Source: Rhodospirillales bacterium (GTDB taxonomy: Bacteria > Pseudomonadota > Alphaproteobacteria > Acetobacterales > Acetobacteraceae). From it: a stretch of DNA of 35,499 bases. A program made the translations under genes and the position numbers. The stretch spans positions 1 to 35,499 of the forward strand of contig JANXVC010000049.1 of the NCBI GenBank assembly GCA_025351925.1, read 5' to 3'. A model generated the notes under the pieces. That model was not told where the DNA came from, did no database searches, and saw only the letters and a program-made list of their open reading frames with translations. Positions 17,585 to 28,242 of the stretch are shown here, in pieces (the first letter of the stretch is position 1; each line of letters begins with the position of its first letter).

Positions 17585-17635
17585 GCCTACAACATCGGCG
17601 GACGGGGCCGCTGGCGCAAGCGGCCTAGAATGGTG

Positions 17636-18982
17636 CTATTTGGAATATACCAGGTTTGGCAGCCACATGGCGATGCCTGGCACGGCCGACAGGATCACCA
17701 CCGCGACGGCCATAATTGCCACAAACGGCAGCGTGCCCCAGATAATTGGCCCCAGGCCGATATCGGGCGCGATCCGGTTGATGACGAAAATGTTAAGACC
17801 CACCGGCGGGTGGATTAGCCCCATTTCCATAACCACGGCCATCACCACCCCGAACCAGATCAAATCAAAACCGCTCTCACGCAGTGGCGGCAGAATGATC
17901 GGTGCGGTCATTAGAATGATCGACACCGGCGGCAGGAAAAACCCAAGAACCACGACCAGCAATAGAATTGCCAACAGCAGCAGCCATTTTGATAATTGCA
18001 GGCCGACGATCCACCCCGCCGCCGCCTGACTGATGTGCAGGTAGCTCATGACATAGCTATACAGCAGGCTCATGCCGATGATCATGAGCAGCATGCCGCT
18101 TTCGCCCAAGGTTCCCATGAAGATCGGTTTCAGATCCCGGAAGTGGTAAGCGCTGTAGATGACGGCAATCAGCAACAGCGCCAGCACGGCGCCGAGCCCC
18201 GCCGTCTCGCTGGGCGTGGCGATGCCGCCATACAGCGCCACCATCACTCCTGTCAGCAAAATCAGGAACGGCAGCACCCGCGGCAGAGCAACCAGCTTAT
18301 CCTTGAGCGTGTAGGTGTCCTGACGCAGGATCTCGCTGCGGACTGCGCCGCCCGCTGCATCGGCGGTCGCCCGGCTGAATTCCTGCTTCCAGTGCACGAC
18401 CGCGTAGGTGGCGAACAGCCCGACCAGCAGGATACCGGGCCCGATGCCCGCCAGGAACAGCCGTCCCAGCGATTGCTCAGCGGCAACGGCGTAAAGAATA
18501 AGCACGATCGATGGCGGCAGCAGGATGCCGAGCGTGCCGCCCGCCGCCACCAGCCCGGCCGCAAAGCCGGGCGAGTAGCCGCGGCGGCGCATCTCAGGGA
18601 TGCCGGAACTGCCGATGGCGCTGCAGGTCGCCGGGCTGCTGCCCGCCATGGCCGCAAACAGCCCGCAGGCCAGCACGACCGCAACGCCCAATCCGCCGGG
18701 CACCCGGTGCAGCCAAGTGTGCAGCGCGTCGTATAAATCCTTGCCGGCCCGGGACTTGCCGATCGCCGCGCCCTTCAAAATGAACAGCGGGATGGTCAGC
18801 AGGGTAATGCTGGCCAGCTCCTCATAGACGTTCTGCGCGACGGTATCGAGCGACGCCGCCGGCATGAACGCGACCATGAACACCGTCGCGACCCCGCCAA
18901 GCGCGAACGCGATCGGCATGCCGGAAAACAGCGCAGCCAAGGTCGCGCCGCCATACATCAGCCCGATCTGCAGGGTGGACAT
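17636..18982 (-). CDS. dctM: TRAP transporter large permease (DctM)
   Basis: A 448-residue inner-membrane protein with about 12 to 14 hydrophobic helices. DctM landmarks are SGMPIAFALGG near residue 20, IPLFILKGAAIGKS, GSSPATCSAIGSSGIPEM, GYSPGFAAGLVAAGGTLG, LLPPSIVLILYAVAAEQS, and in the second half LPPVSIILMTAPIILPPL and GLIHPPVGLNIFVIN. DctM carries the sodium-coupled transport path of tripartite ATP-independent periplasmic transporters. An insert at about residues 210-235 (EFSRATADAAGGAVRSEIL) is hydrophilic and marks the middle cytoplasmic loop. The ATG has GAGGG 6 bases upstream, overlapping the stop of dctQ 9 bases back. It ends the dctPQM operon, with the FAD oxidoreductase next in line. 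Confidence 0.95.
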   Translation of the reverse strand: MSTLQIGLMYGGATLAALFSGMPIAFALGGVATVFMVAFMPAASLDTVAQNVYEELASITLLTIPLFILKGAAIGKSRAGKDLYDALHTWLHRVPGGLGVAVVLACGLFAAMAGSSPATCSAIGSSGIPEMRRRGYSPGFAAGLVAAGGTLGILLPPSIVLILYAVAAEQSLGRLFLAGIGPGILLVGLFATYAVVHWKQEFSRATADAAGGAVRSEILRQDTYTLKDKLVALPRVLPFLILLTGVMVALYGGIATPSETAGLGAVLALLLIAVIYSAYHFRDLKPIFMGTLGESGMLLMIIGMSLLYSYVMSYLHISQAAAGWIVGLQLSKWLLLLAILLLVVVLGFFLPPVSIILMTAPIILPPLRESGFDLIWFGVVMAVVMEMGLIHPPVGLNIFVINRIAPDIGLGPIIWGTLPFVAIMAVAVVILSAVPGIAMWLPNLVYSK

Positions 18983-18991
18983 AGTGCGCCC

Positions 18992-19576
18992 TCAGGGCTG
19001 GACGGGCGCGAGGTGCGCGGGCTGGGTATCTCCGTGTCGGCTGCCAAGCACCTGCAGCAACAACTGTAGCGAAAGCAGAATCATGCCGACCGCCATGCAG
19101 CCGTAGGGGATCCATAGCGGCGGTCCCCAGGCGGATGGCGTAGTCTGCCCGTCCTCCAGCGCCTCCAGCAGCAACGTCACACTTTTCCAGGCGAAGAACG
19201 CCACGAACAGGAAACTCAGCAGGTCCGCCAGCACCCGGCGCACGTGGTCGATGCCAGGCGGCAGGATGTGGGTGAGCGCGTCGATCGCGACATGGCCGCG
19301 CCGGGCCTGAATCCAGGCAGCGGAGGCGAAGGTCGCGCCGATCAGCAGAAAGGTGCTCAGCTCGTCCTGCCAATCGCTCGGGATGCTAAAGAAATAACGC
19401 CCCGCGACCTCCCAGGTCAGCACGATGCCGGCGCTGGCGATCGCGAGCGACGACAATACCGCCATGACGCTGTTCAGCGCGTCCAGCACGCTTTGCACTC
19501 CGCCGAGCAGCCCGAGCCGCGGGACGTCCGCCGTCGGGATGGCGCCCGAGGCGGCGTCGATGCCGTGACCGCTCAA
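18992..19576 (-). CDS. dctQ: TRAP transporter small permease (DctQ)
   Basis: A protein of about 194 residues with four hydrophobic helices: ALNSVMAVLSSLAIASAGIV, LSTFLLIGATFASAAWI, LADLLSFLFVAFFAWKSV, and IPYGCMAVGMILLSLQLLL. Conserved DctQ elements are WEVAGRYFF, WQDELSTFLL, RRGHVAIDAL and a WxPPLWIPYG stretch before the last helix. It pairs with DctM to form the membrane part of the transporter. The start is the least sure point: a TTG at 19576 overlaps the dctP stop as TTGA, giving a normal DctQ length; the longest ORF, from 19669, would extend 31 residues into dctP and is not credible. GTG codons further in (for example before QSVLDALNS) remain alternatives. Confidence 0.88.
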   Translation of the reverse strand: MSGHGIDAASGAIPTADVPRLGLLGGVQSVLDALNSVMAVLSSLAIASAGIVLTWEVAGRYFFSIPSDWQDELSTFLLIGATFASAAWIQARRGHVAIDALTHILPPGIDHVRRVLADLLSFLFVAFFAWKSVTLLLEALEDGQTTPSAWGPPLWIPYGCMAVGMILLSLQLLLQVLGSRHGDTQPAHLAPVQP

Positions 19577-20592
19577 GCAACGGCCTCGGCGAGCTTCAGC
19601 AGCCCGGCGCAGGCGGCGTTGCGGGCGGCGAAGTCCTTCCACGCCGTCTCCTGGGCCACTGCTTTCCACTTCCCGATTGCCGCTGCGTCCATGTCCCGCG
19701 CGGTGATGCCGGCCTTGAGGAACACGCTCGCCAGGGCCTCGTCGTCGGCCTTCGCCGCCTGTAGGCCGAACGCCTCCATCTCGGCGCCGACTTCGGTCAC
19801 TGCGGCCTGATGCGCCGCTGGCAGGCTGTCGAAGATCTGCTTCGAGATCAGCAGCGGCTCCAGCATGAACCAGAAACTGCCGGTGCGCCCGGTGGTCACC
19901 GCCTTGCTGATCTCCTCGAGCCGGAACGAGATCAGGCTCGTGGACGACGTCACCGCCGCATCCAGCGAGCCCGTCTGCATCGCTGCGTAAATCTCGTTGC
20001 TAGGGACCGAGCTGATGATCCCGCCCGCCGCCTTCAGCATGAGGTCCATCTCACGCGAGCCGCCGCGGACCTTCAGGCCCTTCACGTCGTCCGGCTGAAC
20101 TACCGGCGTGCTGCGGGACGCGGTGCCGCCGGCCTGCCAGAGCCAGGTGACGATCTTGACGCCGCGCTTGTCCAGCACGCTCTCCAATTCCTGCCCGATC
20201 GGCTGGCGCTTCCAGGCGAGGCCCTGCTCATAAGACGTGACCAGGCAGGGCATCAATCCGACATTGACCTCGGGCACCTCTCCCCCGGCATAGGCCAGCG
20301 GGTACAGCGTCATATCCAGCGCGCCACGTCGCATCGCGGAGAACTGCGCCACGGTCTTCATCAGCGACGAGCCCGGGTAGATCTCAAATGCCAGTTCGCC
20401 ATTGGTGCGCTTCTGCACCTCTGCGGCGAAGCGGCGCACCAAGCGGTCGCGGAAGTCGCCCTGGTCCACCGTGCCGCCGGGGAACTGATGGCTGATCTTC
20501 AACGTGCGGACAGCGGCGCGGGCGCCATTAGCGCGCAGAAGCGTAGGGGCGGCCAGCACGGCGCCTAATGTAGCCCGGCGGGTGATCGACAT
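19573..20592 (-). CDS. dctP: TRAP transporter substrate-binding protein (DctP)
   Basis: A 339-residue periplasmic binding protein. The N-terminus MSITRRATLGAVLAAP and a cleavage site after ARA form a signal peptide with a twin-arginine look (TRRATLG), so Tat export is possible. The mature part begins VRTLKISHQFPGGTVDQG, the usual first strand, and contains GLKVRGGSREM with the conserved Arg that pairs with the ligand carboxylate, then SLDAAVTSSTSLIS and the C-terminal helical region. It binds an organic acid and hands it to DctQM. Of two consecutive ATGs (20595, 20592) the second has the better spacing, with GGAGG five bases upstream. The operon runs dctP-dctQ-dctM with short overlaps. Ligand identity is unknown; the sugar-acid genes and DauA-like enzyme nearby suggest a keto-, hydroxy- or amino acid. 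Confidence 0.93.
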   Translation of the reverse strand: MSITRRATLGAVLAAPTLLRANGARAAVRTLKISHQFPGGTVDQGDFRDRLVRRFAAEVQKRTNGELAFEIYPGSSLMKTVAQFSAMRRGALDMTLYPLAYAGGEVPEVNVGLMPCLVTSYEQGLAWKRQPIGQELESVLDKRGVKIVTWLWQAGGTASRSTPVVQPDDVKGLKVRGGSREMDLMLKAAGGIISSVPSNEIYAAMQTGSLDAAVTSSTSLISFRLEEISKAVTTGRTGSFWFMLEPLLISKQIFDSLPAAHQAAVTEVGAEMEAFGLQAAKADDEALASVFLKAGITARDMDAAAIGKWKAVAQETAWKDFAARNAACAGLLKLAEAVA

Positions 20593-20705
20593 CATTTCCT
20601 CCGCAATTTCAATGGGGATTTTTCATTGACGGATACGCTGGGCCGCTGTCGGATGCAAGATGGCTGCGAGCCGGCGGACGCCGTTGAAGCCGCAACGGAG
20701 ACGAT

Positions 20706-21191
20706 ATGACCGACCGCGAGTATCCAACACGCCCACTAGTCGGCATCGGCGTCGTCTTGCTGAGACCCGCGACCGCAACCGCTCCCTGGGCCGTTTTGCT
20801 GGTGCGTCGTGGTAAACCGCCGGCGATGGGTCAATGGAGCATACCCGGCGGGGCTCAGGAACTTGGTGAGACTGCAGAACACGCAGCCCGGCGTGAGTTG
20901 ACAGAAGAGACTGGACTGGTCGCCGGGCCGCTAACCCTAGCAGCGAATGTGGATAGCATCCACTACGACGCTGAGAGCCGCGTGCAATACCACTATACCA
21001 TCCTGGATTTTGCCGGATATTGGCAGATGGGGGCTCCCGCCCCGGGGGGCGACGTCACCGATGCGGTGTTCGCTCCACTTGAGGACCTGGCCCGCTACGA
21101 CCTCTGGAGTGAGGCACACCGCGTCATTGGCCTGGCCCGCCGGGTGCTCAGCTCCGCTTGCGACGCGACGGAGACGCCCGGCCAAAATTGA
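20706..21191 (+). CDS. Nudix hydrolase
   Basis: A 161-residue Nudix protein. The complete Nudix box, G-x5-E-x7-REUxEExGU, lies at 49-71 (GAQELGETAEHAARREL then TEETGL), so the metal-binding and catalytic glutamates are present. It resembles the small MutT/ADP-ribose-pyrophosphatase-like family that hydrolyses nucleoside diphosphate linked compounds; the segments GIGVVLLR, LLVRRGKPP and WSIPGGAQE are typical. The real substrate cannot be told. The start ATG at 20706 has a GGAG five bases upstream. The 110-base divergent gap to dctP holds the promoters for both directions; I could not assign them. The 3' end overlaps the convergent small membrane protein gene by 44 bases. Confidence 0.93.
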   Translation: MTDREYPTRPLVGIGVVLLRPATATAPWAVLLVRRGKPPAMGQWSIPGGAQELGETAEHAARRELTEETGLVAGPLTLAANVDSIHYDAESRVQYHYTILDFAGYWQMGAPAPGGDVTDAVFAPLEDLARYDLWSEAHRVIGLARRVLSSACDATETPGQN

Positions 21192-21440
21192 GCGACGCGG
21201 CGGCACCAGCGCAGATCAGGCCGATCCCCGCCGGGATCAGCCACAGCGGCCGCAACAGGAACGGTAGCTCCAACCAATTCCAGCCCCAGCTCGGACTCTG
21301 CTTCTGCATCCATGTCAGCCAGCCACTATCCATCAGCATCAAACCCTGTCCCAGGGTCATACCGAACGGTGTAAGCGCCGCAATGGCGACCGCAGTGACC
21401 AGAAACAGCGCGGCAAAAGTCGCGAGGATGCGTGATGCGA

Positions 21441-21444
<4 letters not shown>
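21148..21444 (-). CDS. Small two-helix membrane protein coupled to msrP
   Basis: A 98-residue protein with two hydrophobic helices: ILATFAALFLVTAVAIAAL at about 5-23, and PLWLIPAGIGLICAGAAASL at about 66-85. Between them is a Trp-rich stretch (SGWLTWMQKQSPSWGWNWLE) that would sit outside the inner membrane. The C-terminus is basic (SPSRRKRS). I do not recognise the family. It starts with ATG overlapping the msrP stop as ATGA, so it is translationally coupled to MsrP. In many proteobacteria the gene in that position is msrQ, the haem-containing membrane partner of about 200 residues; this protein has two helices rather than six and no pair of histidines for haem. Its 3' end overlaps the convergent Nudix gene by 44 bases. 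A real gene is likely because of the coupling and codon pattern. Confidence 0.7.
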
Positions 21445-22367
<923 letters not shown>

Positions 22368-22510
22368 GATAGCATCCTCCGGAATATGGCCTGTCCTATA
22401 GCCCGCCGGCCAGTCACGTCACCCATCGGTCCCTGGAGATAGGCAACCCGATATGTTGATTTTACATGATCGATCTGCAAGGGCCTCGTTAAGCCCATAT
22501 GCCTACCGGT

Positions 22511-22527
22511 TCGACGGAGGCCGTCGA
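22511..22527. terminator. Perfect 7-base stem-loop just downstream of tRNA-Lys
   Basis: TCGACGG-AGG-CCGTCGA at 22511-22527 is a perfect 7-base stem with a three-base loop. On the minus strand it begins 15 bases after the encoded CCA of tRNA-Lys. No run of T follows, so it may be a 3' processing or pausing signal rather than a classical terminator. Confidence 0.35.
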
Positions 22528-22542
22528 TAGATCTTGATGCGA

Positions 22543-22618
22543 TGGTGGGCCCGGTGGGACTCGAACCCACGACCACAAGATTAAAAGTCCCGTGCTCTAC
22601 CAGCTGAGCTACAGGCCC
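22543..22618 (-). tRNA. tRNA-Lys (TTT anticodon)
   Basis: A complete 76-base cloverleaf with encoded CCA on the minus strand: acceptor GGGCCTG pairing with CGGGCCC (one T:G pair), D arm GCTC/GAGC with loop AGCTGGTA, anticodon loop CTTTTAA giving anticodon TTT, variable GTGGTC region, and T arm GTGGG/CCCAC with loop TTCGAGT. Anticodon and overall sequence are typical of bacterial tRNA-Lys. It sits between the exported cyclophilin gene and msrP, all on the minus strand. Confidence 0.96.
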
Positions 22619-22663
22619 ATACCGCAACCGTGACCGGCAAATGCAGGTCACGGCGCATCCCTA

Positions 22664-23236
22664 TTACGACTTTGCGTCGGCCGCTACCTGCACCCGGACA
22701 ATCTTGTCCGGATTGGAGACCGTGCCCCCGCCGCCGCTACCGCGCTTGATCTTGTCGATGAACTCCATGCCCTGCACGACTTGGCCCCAAATCGTATATT
22801 GGCCATCTAAATGCGGTGCCGGGGCGAACATGATATAGAACTGGCTGTTCGCGCTGTTAGGGTCGCCGGTCCGAGCGGCGCCGACGGTGCCGCGCAGGAA
22901 ATGTGCGTCGCGGCTGAACTCGGCGGGCAGGTTGCCCATGTCGCTGCCGCCGGTGCCGGTGCCGGTCGGGTCGCCACCCTGGGCCATGAAGCCCTCGATC
23001 ACCCGGTGAAACACCGTGCCGTCATAAAATCCCTTGCGCGCCAGAGCCTTGACCCGCTCGACGTGCTTTGGCGCCAGGTCCGGGCGTAGGCGGATAACCA
23101 CACGGCCGTCTTTCAGATCCATATACAGCGTGTTCTCGGGGTCCAGGGCTGGCTGTTGGGCCAGAACTTCTTCAGACATCAGTGTTCCGATCGCGATTGT
23201 TGCAAGCAAATGCCGGCGACGCATGCCGAGTTTCAT
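22664..23236 (-). CDS. Peptidyl-prolyl cis-trans isomerase, cyclophilin type, exported
   Basis: A 190-residue protein. Residues 1-27 form a signal peptide (MRRRHLLATIAIGTL then SEEVLAQQ), so it acts in the periplasm or at the envelope. The cyclophilin core runs from about 35: GRVVIRLRPDLAPKHVERVK, GFYDGTVFHRVIEGFMAQGG (with the catalytic Arg in FHRVI), DPTGTGTGG, PAEFSRDAHFLRGTVGAAR, NSANSQFYIMFAPAPHLDG, and IWGQVVQGMEFIDKI. It speeds proline isomerisation during folding. The glycine-rich GSGGGGTVSNPDKIV near the C-terminus replaces the usual last loop. It follows coaD on the same strand with 19 bases between them, as part of the gyrA-coaD-ppi gene order seen in related bacteria. Confidence 0.93.
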   Translation of the reverse strand: MKLGMRRRHLLATIAIGTLMSEEVLAQQPALDPENTLYMDLKDGRVVIRLRPDLAPKHVERVKALARKGFYDGTVFHRVIEGFMAQGGDPTGTGTGGSDMGNLPAEFSRDAHFLRGTVGAARTGDPNSANSQFYIMFAPAPHLDGQYTIWGQVVQGMEFIDKIKRGSGGGGTVSNPDKIVRVQVAADAKS

Positions 23237-23255
23237 GGCGCTCTCCCATTAGTGG

Positions 23256-23775
23256 TCACGCTGCTGGACGCACCCGCGCCAGCGTCCGCTCCAGCGTCAG
23301 CGCCGGCACAAAGCTGGATACGTCGCCGCCCAGGCGCGCGATCTCCTTTACGAAGCGGGACGAGATGAACTGATGGCGCTCGCTGGCCATGAGAAACACC
23401 GTCTCCACCTCGTGGTCCAGGCGGTAGTTCATCCCCGCCATTTGGAACTCGTAGTCGAAATCCGACACGGCCCGTAGCCCCCGGATGATCACGCCCGCGT
23501 TGGCATTGCGGGCGAGCTCGATCAGCAGGCAGTTGAAGCTCACCACCTCGATCTCGGTGCCGGTCCGCGCGGCGATGGCGTCGGTCTCGGCGCGCACCAG
23601 CTCGACGCGCTCCTCCAACGGAAACAGCGGCGACTTGCCGACGTTCTCCGCCACGCCGACAACCAGGCGATGCACCACCCGGGCAGCGCGGGCGATGATG
23701 TCGGTGTGGCCGTTGGTCACGGGGTCGAAAGTGCCGGGGTAGATGCCGACGTGACGGACCGGACCGATATGCGAC

Positions 23776-23783
<8 letters not shown>
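23256..23783 (-). CDS. coaD: Pantetheine-phosphate adenylyltransferase
   Basis: A 175-residue cytosolic enzyme of CoA synthesis that joins ATP and 4'-phosphopantetheine to give dephospho-CoA. The nucleotidyltransferase loop [20 protein letters not shown] has its HxGH-type TNGH at 23-26; later segments are [20 protein letters not shown] (substrate loop with Arg), [25 protein letters not shown] (the ISSxxVKE motif that contacts ATP), and GDVSSFVP. E. coli CoaD is 159 residues; the excess is at both ends. The ATG at 23783 lies inside the last codons of gyrA (8-base overlap), so the two are translationally linked. The longest ORF start at 23819 would lie further into gyrA and was rejected. Confidence 0.95.
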
Positions 23784-26601
<2,818 letters not shown>

Positions 26602-26631
26602 AACAACAAAAAGTTGAGAGACGTGGACTGC

Positions 26632-26690
26632 TTATATAGGCCCTAGCGGCAATAGCGTTTGCGGTTTTTTTTCAGCTAATATGGCGCCGT
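26632..26690 (-). promoter_or_regulatory. Candidate gyrA promoter region
   Basis: This AT-rich patch in the 129-base gap between gyrA and the PIN toxin gene holds TATATA at 26633-26638 (minus-strand reading CCTATATAAG) and a run of eight A on the minus strand near 26665-26672. The -10 would put transcription about 25 bases before the GTG start. No good -35 hexamer is present 17 bases upstream, so the assignment rests only on the -10 and base composition. Confidence 0.35.
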
Positions 26691-26730
26691 TCAGCCTACC
26701 CCCGACTCTCGGGAACTGCGTGGAGTCGCG

Positions 26731-27291
26731 TCACCAATATGTCAGCCCGGCTTCGGTCGTGCCGGGCATATCCAGGCTAACAGCCGACGGACTTCGCCCG
26801 GCTGCTTCGATCTTTGTCCAGATGTCCTGCGCCGAAGGAATCAGAGCTTTCCTCTCAAGACCGAGCAGCAAACTCCACGTTGAAACGACGTGGACATTCA
26901 ACGGCAACACGAACCTGCTTTTCCGGACATCGCTGTCTTCGTAAAGCAGCAGCATGGGCGCGTCTGAGTCGCCAGTGACCTCGTCGAGCCGATTAATAAG
27001 TTCCGCGATTGCCGCCTCGCCCTGGCCAGGCTGTCTAATCTCTCCGCCAGCGCGCCGCGACGCCGCTGCCTGGCCGACAGCGGTGACGAATTCGTGGACT
27101 ACATTTGCATAGTCCCGCATGAAGCGCTCGATACGCGAAGCATCGGCAAATCTCTTATCCCTCGTGACCTCGTATTTAACCTGGTCCACGACATAGATCG
27201 GATATCCGAGCGTTAGCAGTACTTCCAAATGGTCGGCCTTTGCGAGACTGATAAGCGGTCCTGCATCCGGAATGACCAGGACGACAGTCAA
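26731..27291 (-). CDS. PIN-domain toxin (DUF3368-like) of a type II toxin-antitoxin pair
   Basis: A 186-residue protein with PIN nuclease features. The N-terminal strand and helix VLVIPDAGPLISLAKADHLE carries the first conserved Asp in the DAGPLI form typical of DUF3368 proteins; further acidic residues are Glu in VKYEVTRD, Glu in QGEAAIAELI, and Glu-Asp-x-Asp in LLLYEDSDVRKS. PIN toxins cut RNA (often tRNA or mRNA) using a metal-bound acidic cluster. The protein is longer than usual for DUF3368 because of an insert around 70-90 and a C-terminal tail. The TTG start at 27291 overlaps the stop of the upstream antitoxin gene as TTGA. GC content and codon use look lower than in gyrA and ssb on either side, suggesting acquisition. 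Confidence 0.8.
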   Translation of the reverse strand: MTVVLVIPDAGPLISLAKADHLEVLLTLGYPIYVVDQVKYEVTRDKRFADASRIERFMRDYANVVHEFVTAVGQAAASRRAGGEIRQPGQGEAAIAELINRLDEVTGDSDAPMLLLYEDSDVRKSRFVLPLNVHVVSTWSLLLGLERKALIPSAQDIWTKIEAAGRSPSAVSLDMPGTTEAGLTYW

Positions 27292-27566
27292 CGGGCACCG
27301 GCCCCCAGAAATGCAACAAGAATGTCGGCCATCCTTTCTGCCTCGGCGTCATCGACCCGCGGCAGCGGCAGCTTGCGCGCGGCCATACGGTCCAACAGTT
27401 CGCTATAACCAATCCCGAGCCGCCGCATCGCCTGCGTCCGGCTAATGTCGCCATTTGAGAACAAGAGGACAAAGTCCGACACTGCCGCTCCGACCGTCGT
27501 GCGGTCATACCCTGCCAAGTCTACACTGACAGCGTATTCCAGAATCATGTTCCTAGGCTTAGGCAT
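27288..27566 (-). CDS. UPF0175-like antitoxin of the PIN pair
   Basis: A 92-residue protein upstream of the PIN gene in the usual antitoxin-first order. Its C-terminal half, ISRTQAMRRLGIGYSELLDR then MAARKLPLPRVDDAEA, has the helix-turn-helix-like layout of UPF0175 antitoxins, in which an alpha-helical segment precedes a short strand and an acidic tail that binds the toxin. The N-terminal half is a strand-rich segment (LEYAVSVDLAGYDRTTVGAA). UPF0175 proteins commonly accompany DUF3368 PIN toxins. The gene lies 20 bases downstream of the ssb stop on the same strand and so could be read with ssb as well as from its own promoter. The assignment rests on this pairing and the pattern; no closer homologue is recalled. 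Confidence 0.7.
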   Translation of the reverse strand: MPKPRNMILEYAVSVDLAGYDRTTVGAAVSDFVLLFSNGDISRTQAMRRLGIGYSELLDRMAARKLPLPRVDDAEAERMADILVAFLGAGAR

Positions 27567-27586
27567 GTTGAGACTCCTCGGCTTGC

Positions 27587-28078
27587 CTAGAACGGAATCT
27601 CGTCATCAAGATCACCGCCCTTGTTCGGCTCCCAGGACGGGCTGCTACTGCCGGACTTCGCCGGCGCTGCCGCGCGTTCGCGGGGCTGGTAGCCGCCGGA
27701 ACCACCACCGGCGCCGCCCTCCTCGCCGCGTCCGCTCAGGAACGTCAGCACGCCGCCGAAGCGGGGCACGACAACCTCGGTCGTGTATTTGTCGTTGCCG
27801 GTCTGATCCTGCCACTTGCGCGTCTCGATGCGGCCCTCGATGTAAACGCTCGCGCCCTTCTTCAGGTATTTCTCGGCATTTTCAGCCAGCTTTTCGTCCT
27901 TGATGACAACGTTGTGCCACTCGGTCTTCTCCTTGCGTTCCCCGGACGCGCGGTCGTTCCAGGTCTCGCTGGTGGCAAGGGTCATGTTGACCACCTTGCC
28001 GCCATTCTGAAAGCTGCGAACCTCCGGATCCTTACCCAGCCGGCCCACTAAGATTACCTTGTTGACGCTGCCCGCCAT
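27587..28078 (-). CDS. ssb: Single-stranded DNA-binding protein
   Basis: A 163-residue SSB. The OB fold occupies about 1-112: [55 protein letters not shown] and [17 protein letters not shown]. The following 40 residues are a flexible Gly/Pro/Ser-rich linker. The C-terminus ends DDEIPF, the acidic tip that recruits repair and replication proteins (E. coli DDDIPF). Functions as a homotetramer on single-stranded DNA. It is divergent from uvrA, with a 164-base gap that carries a LexA operator close to uvrA. A UPF0175/PIN pair follows immediately on the same strand and gyrA after that. Confidence 0.97.
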   Translation of the reverse strand: MAGSVNKVILVGRLGKDPEVRSFQNGGKVVNMTLATSETWNDRASGERKEKTEWHNVVIKDEKLAENAEKYLKKGASVYIEGRIETRKWQDQTGNDKYTTEVVVPRFGGVLTFLSGRGEEGGAGGGSGGYQPRERAAAPAKSGSSSPSWEPNKGGDLDDEIPF

Positions 28079-28211
28079 ATTTCGTCACCTTCTATCGTCC
28101 GGACTCGCACTGGCTCGCAACTATACCCTGTCTGCCCCGGACGAACCAGGGTGACAGCCGCCAGACAAGGCGGAAGGGTTTCCAATACCACTCCGTAATG
28201 CCATATGGGGT

Positions 28212-28226
28212 GAACGATACCAGAAC
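28212..28226 (+). promoter_or_regulatory. LexA operator (SOS box) of uvrA
   Basis: GAAC at 28212-28215, seven bases GATACCA, and GAAC at 28223-28226 give an exact match to the alphaproteobacterial LexA site, GTTC-N7-GTTC in the opposite orientation. It ends 16 bases before the uvrA start codon, where a bound repressor would block transcription or early elongation. The same gap contains the divergent ssb promoter, so ssb might respond too. Confidence 0.85.
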
Positions 28227-28242
28227 ACCAGGAAATTACTGC

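Noticed and set aside
20596-20705. Possible LexA or other operator in the dctP-Nudix divergent gap
   Set aside because: No GTTC-N7-GTTC or clear inverted repeat was found.
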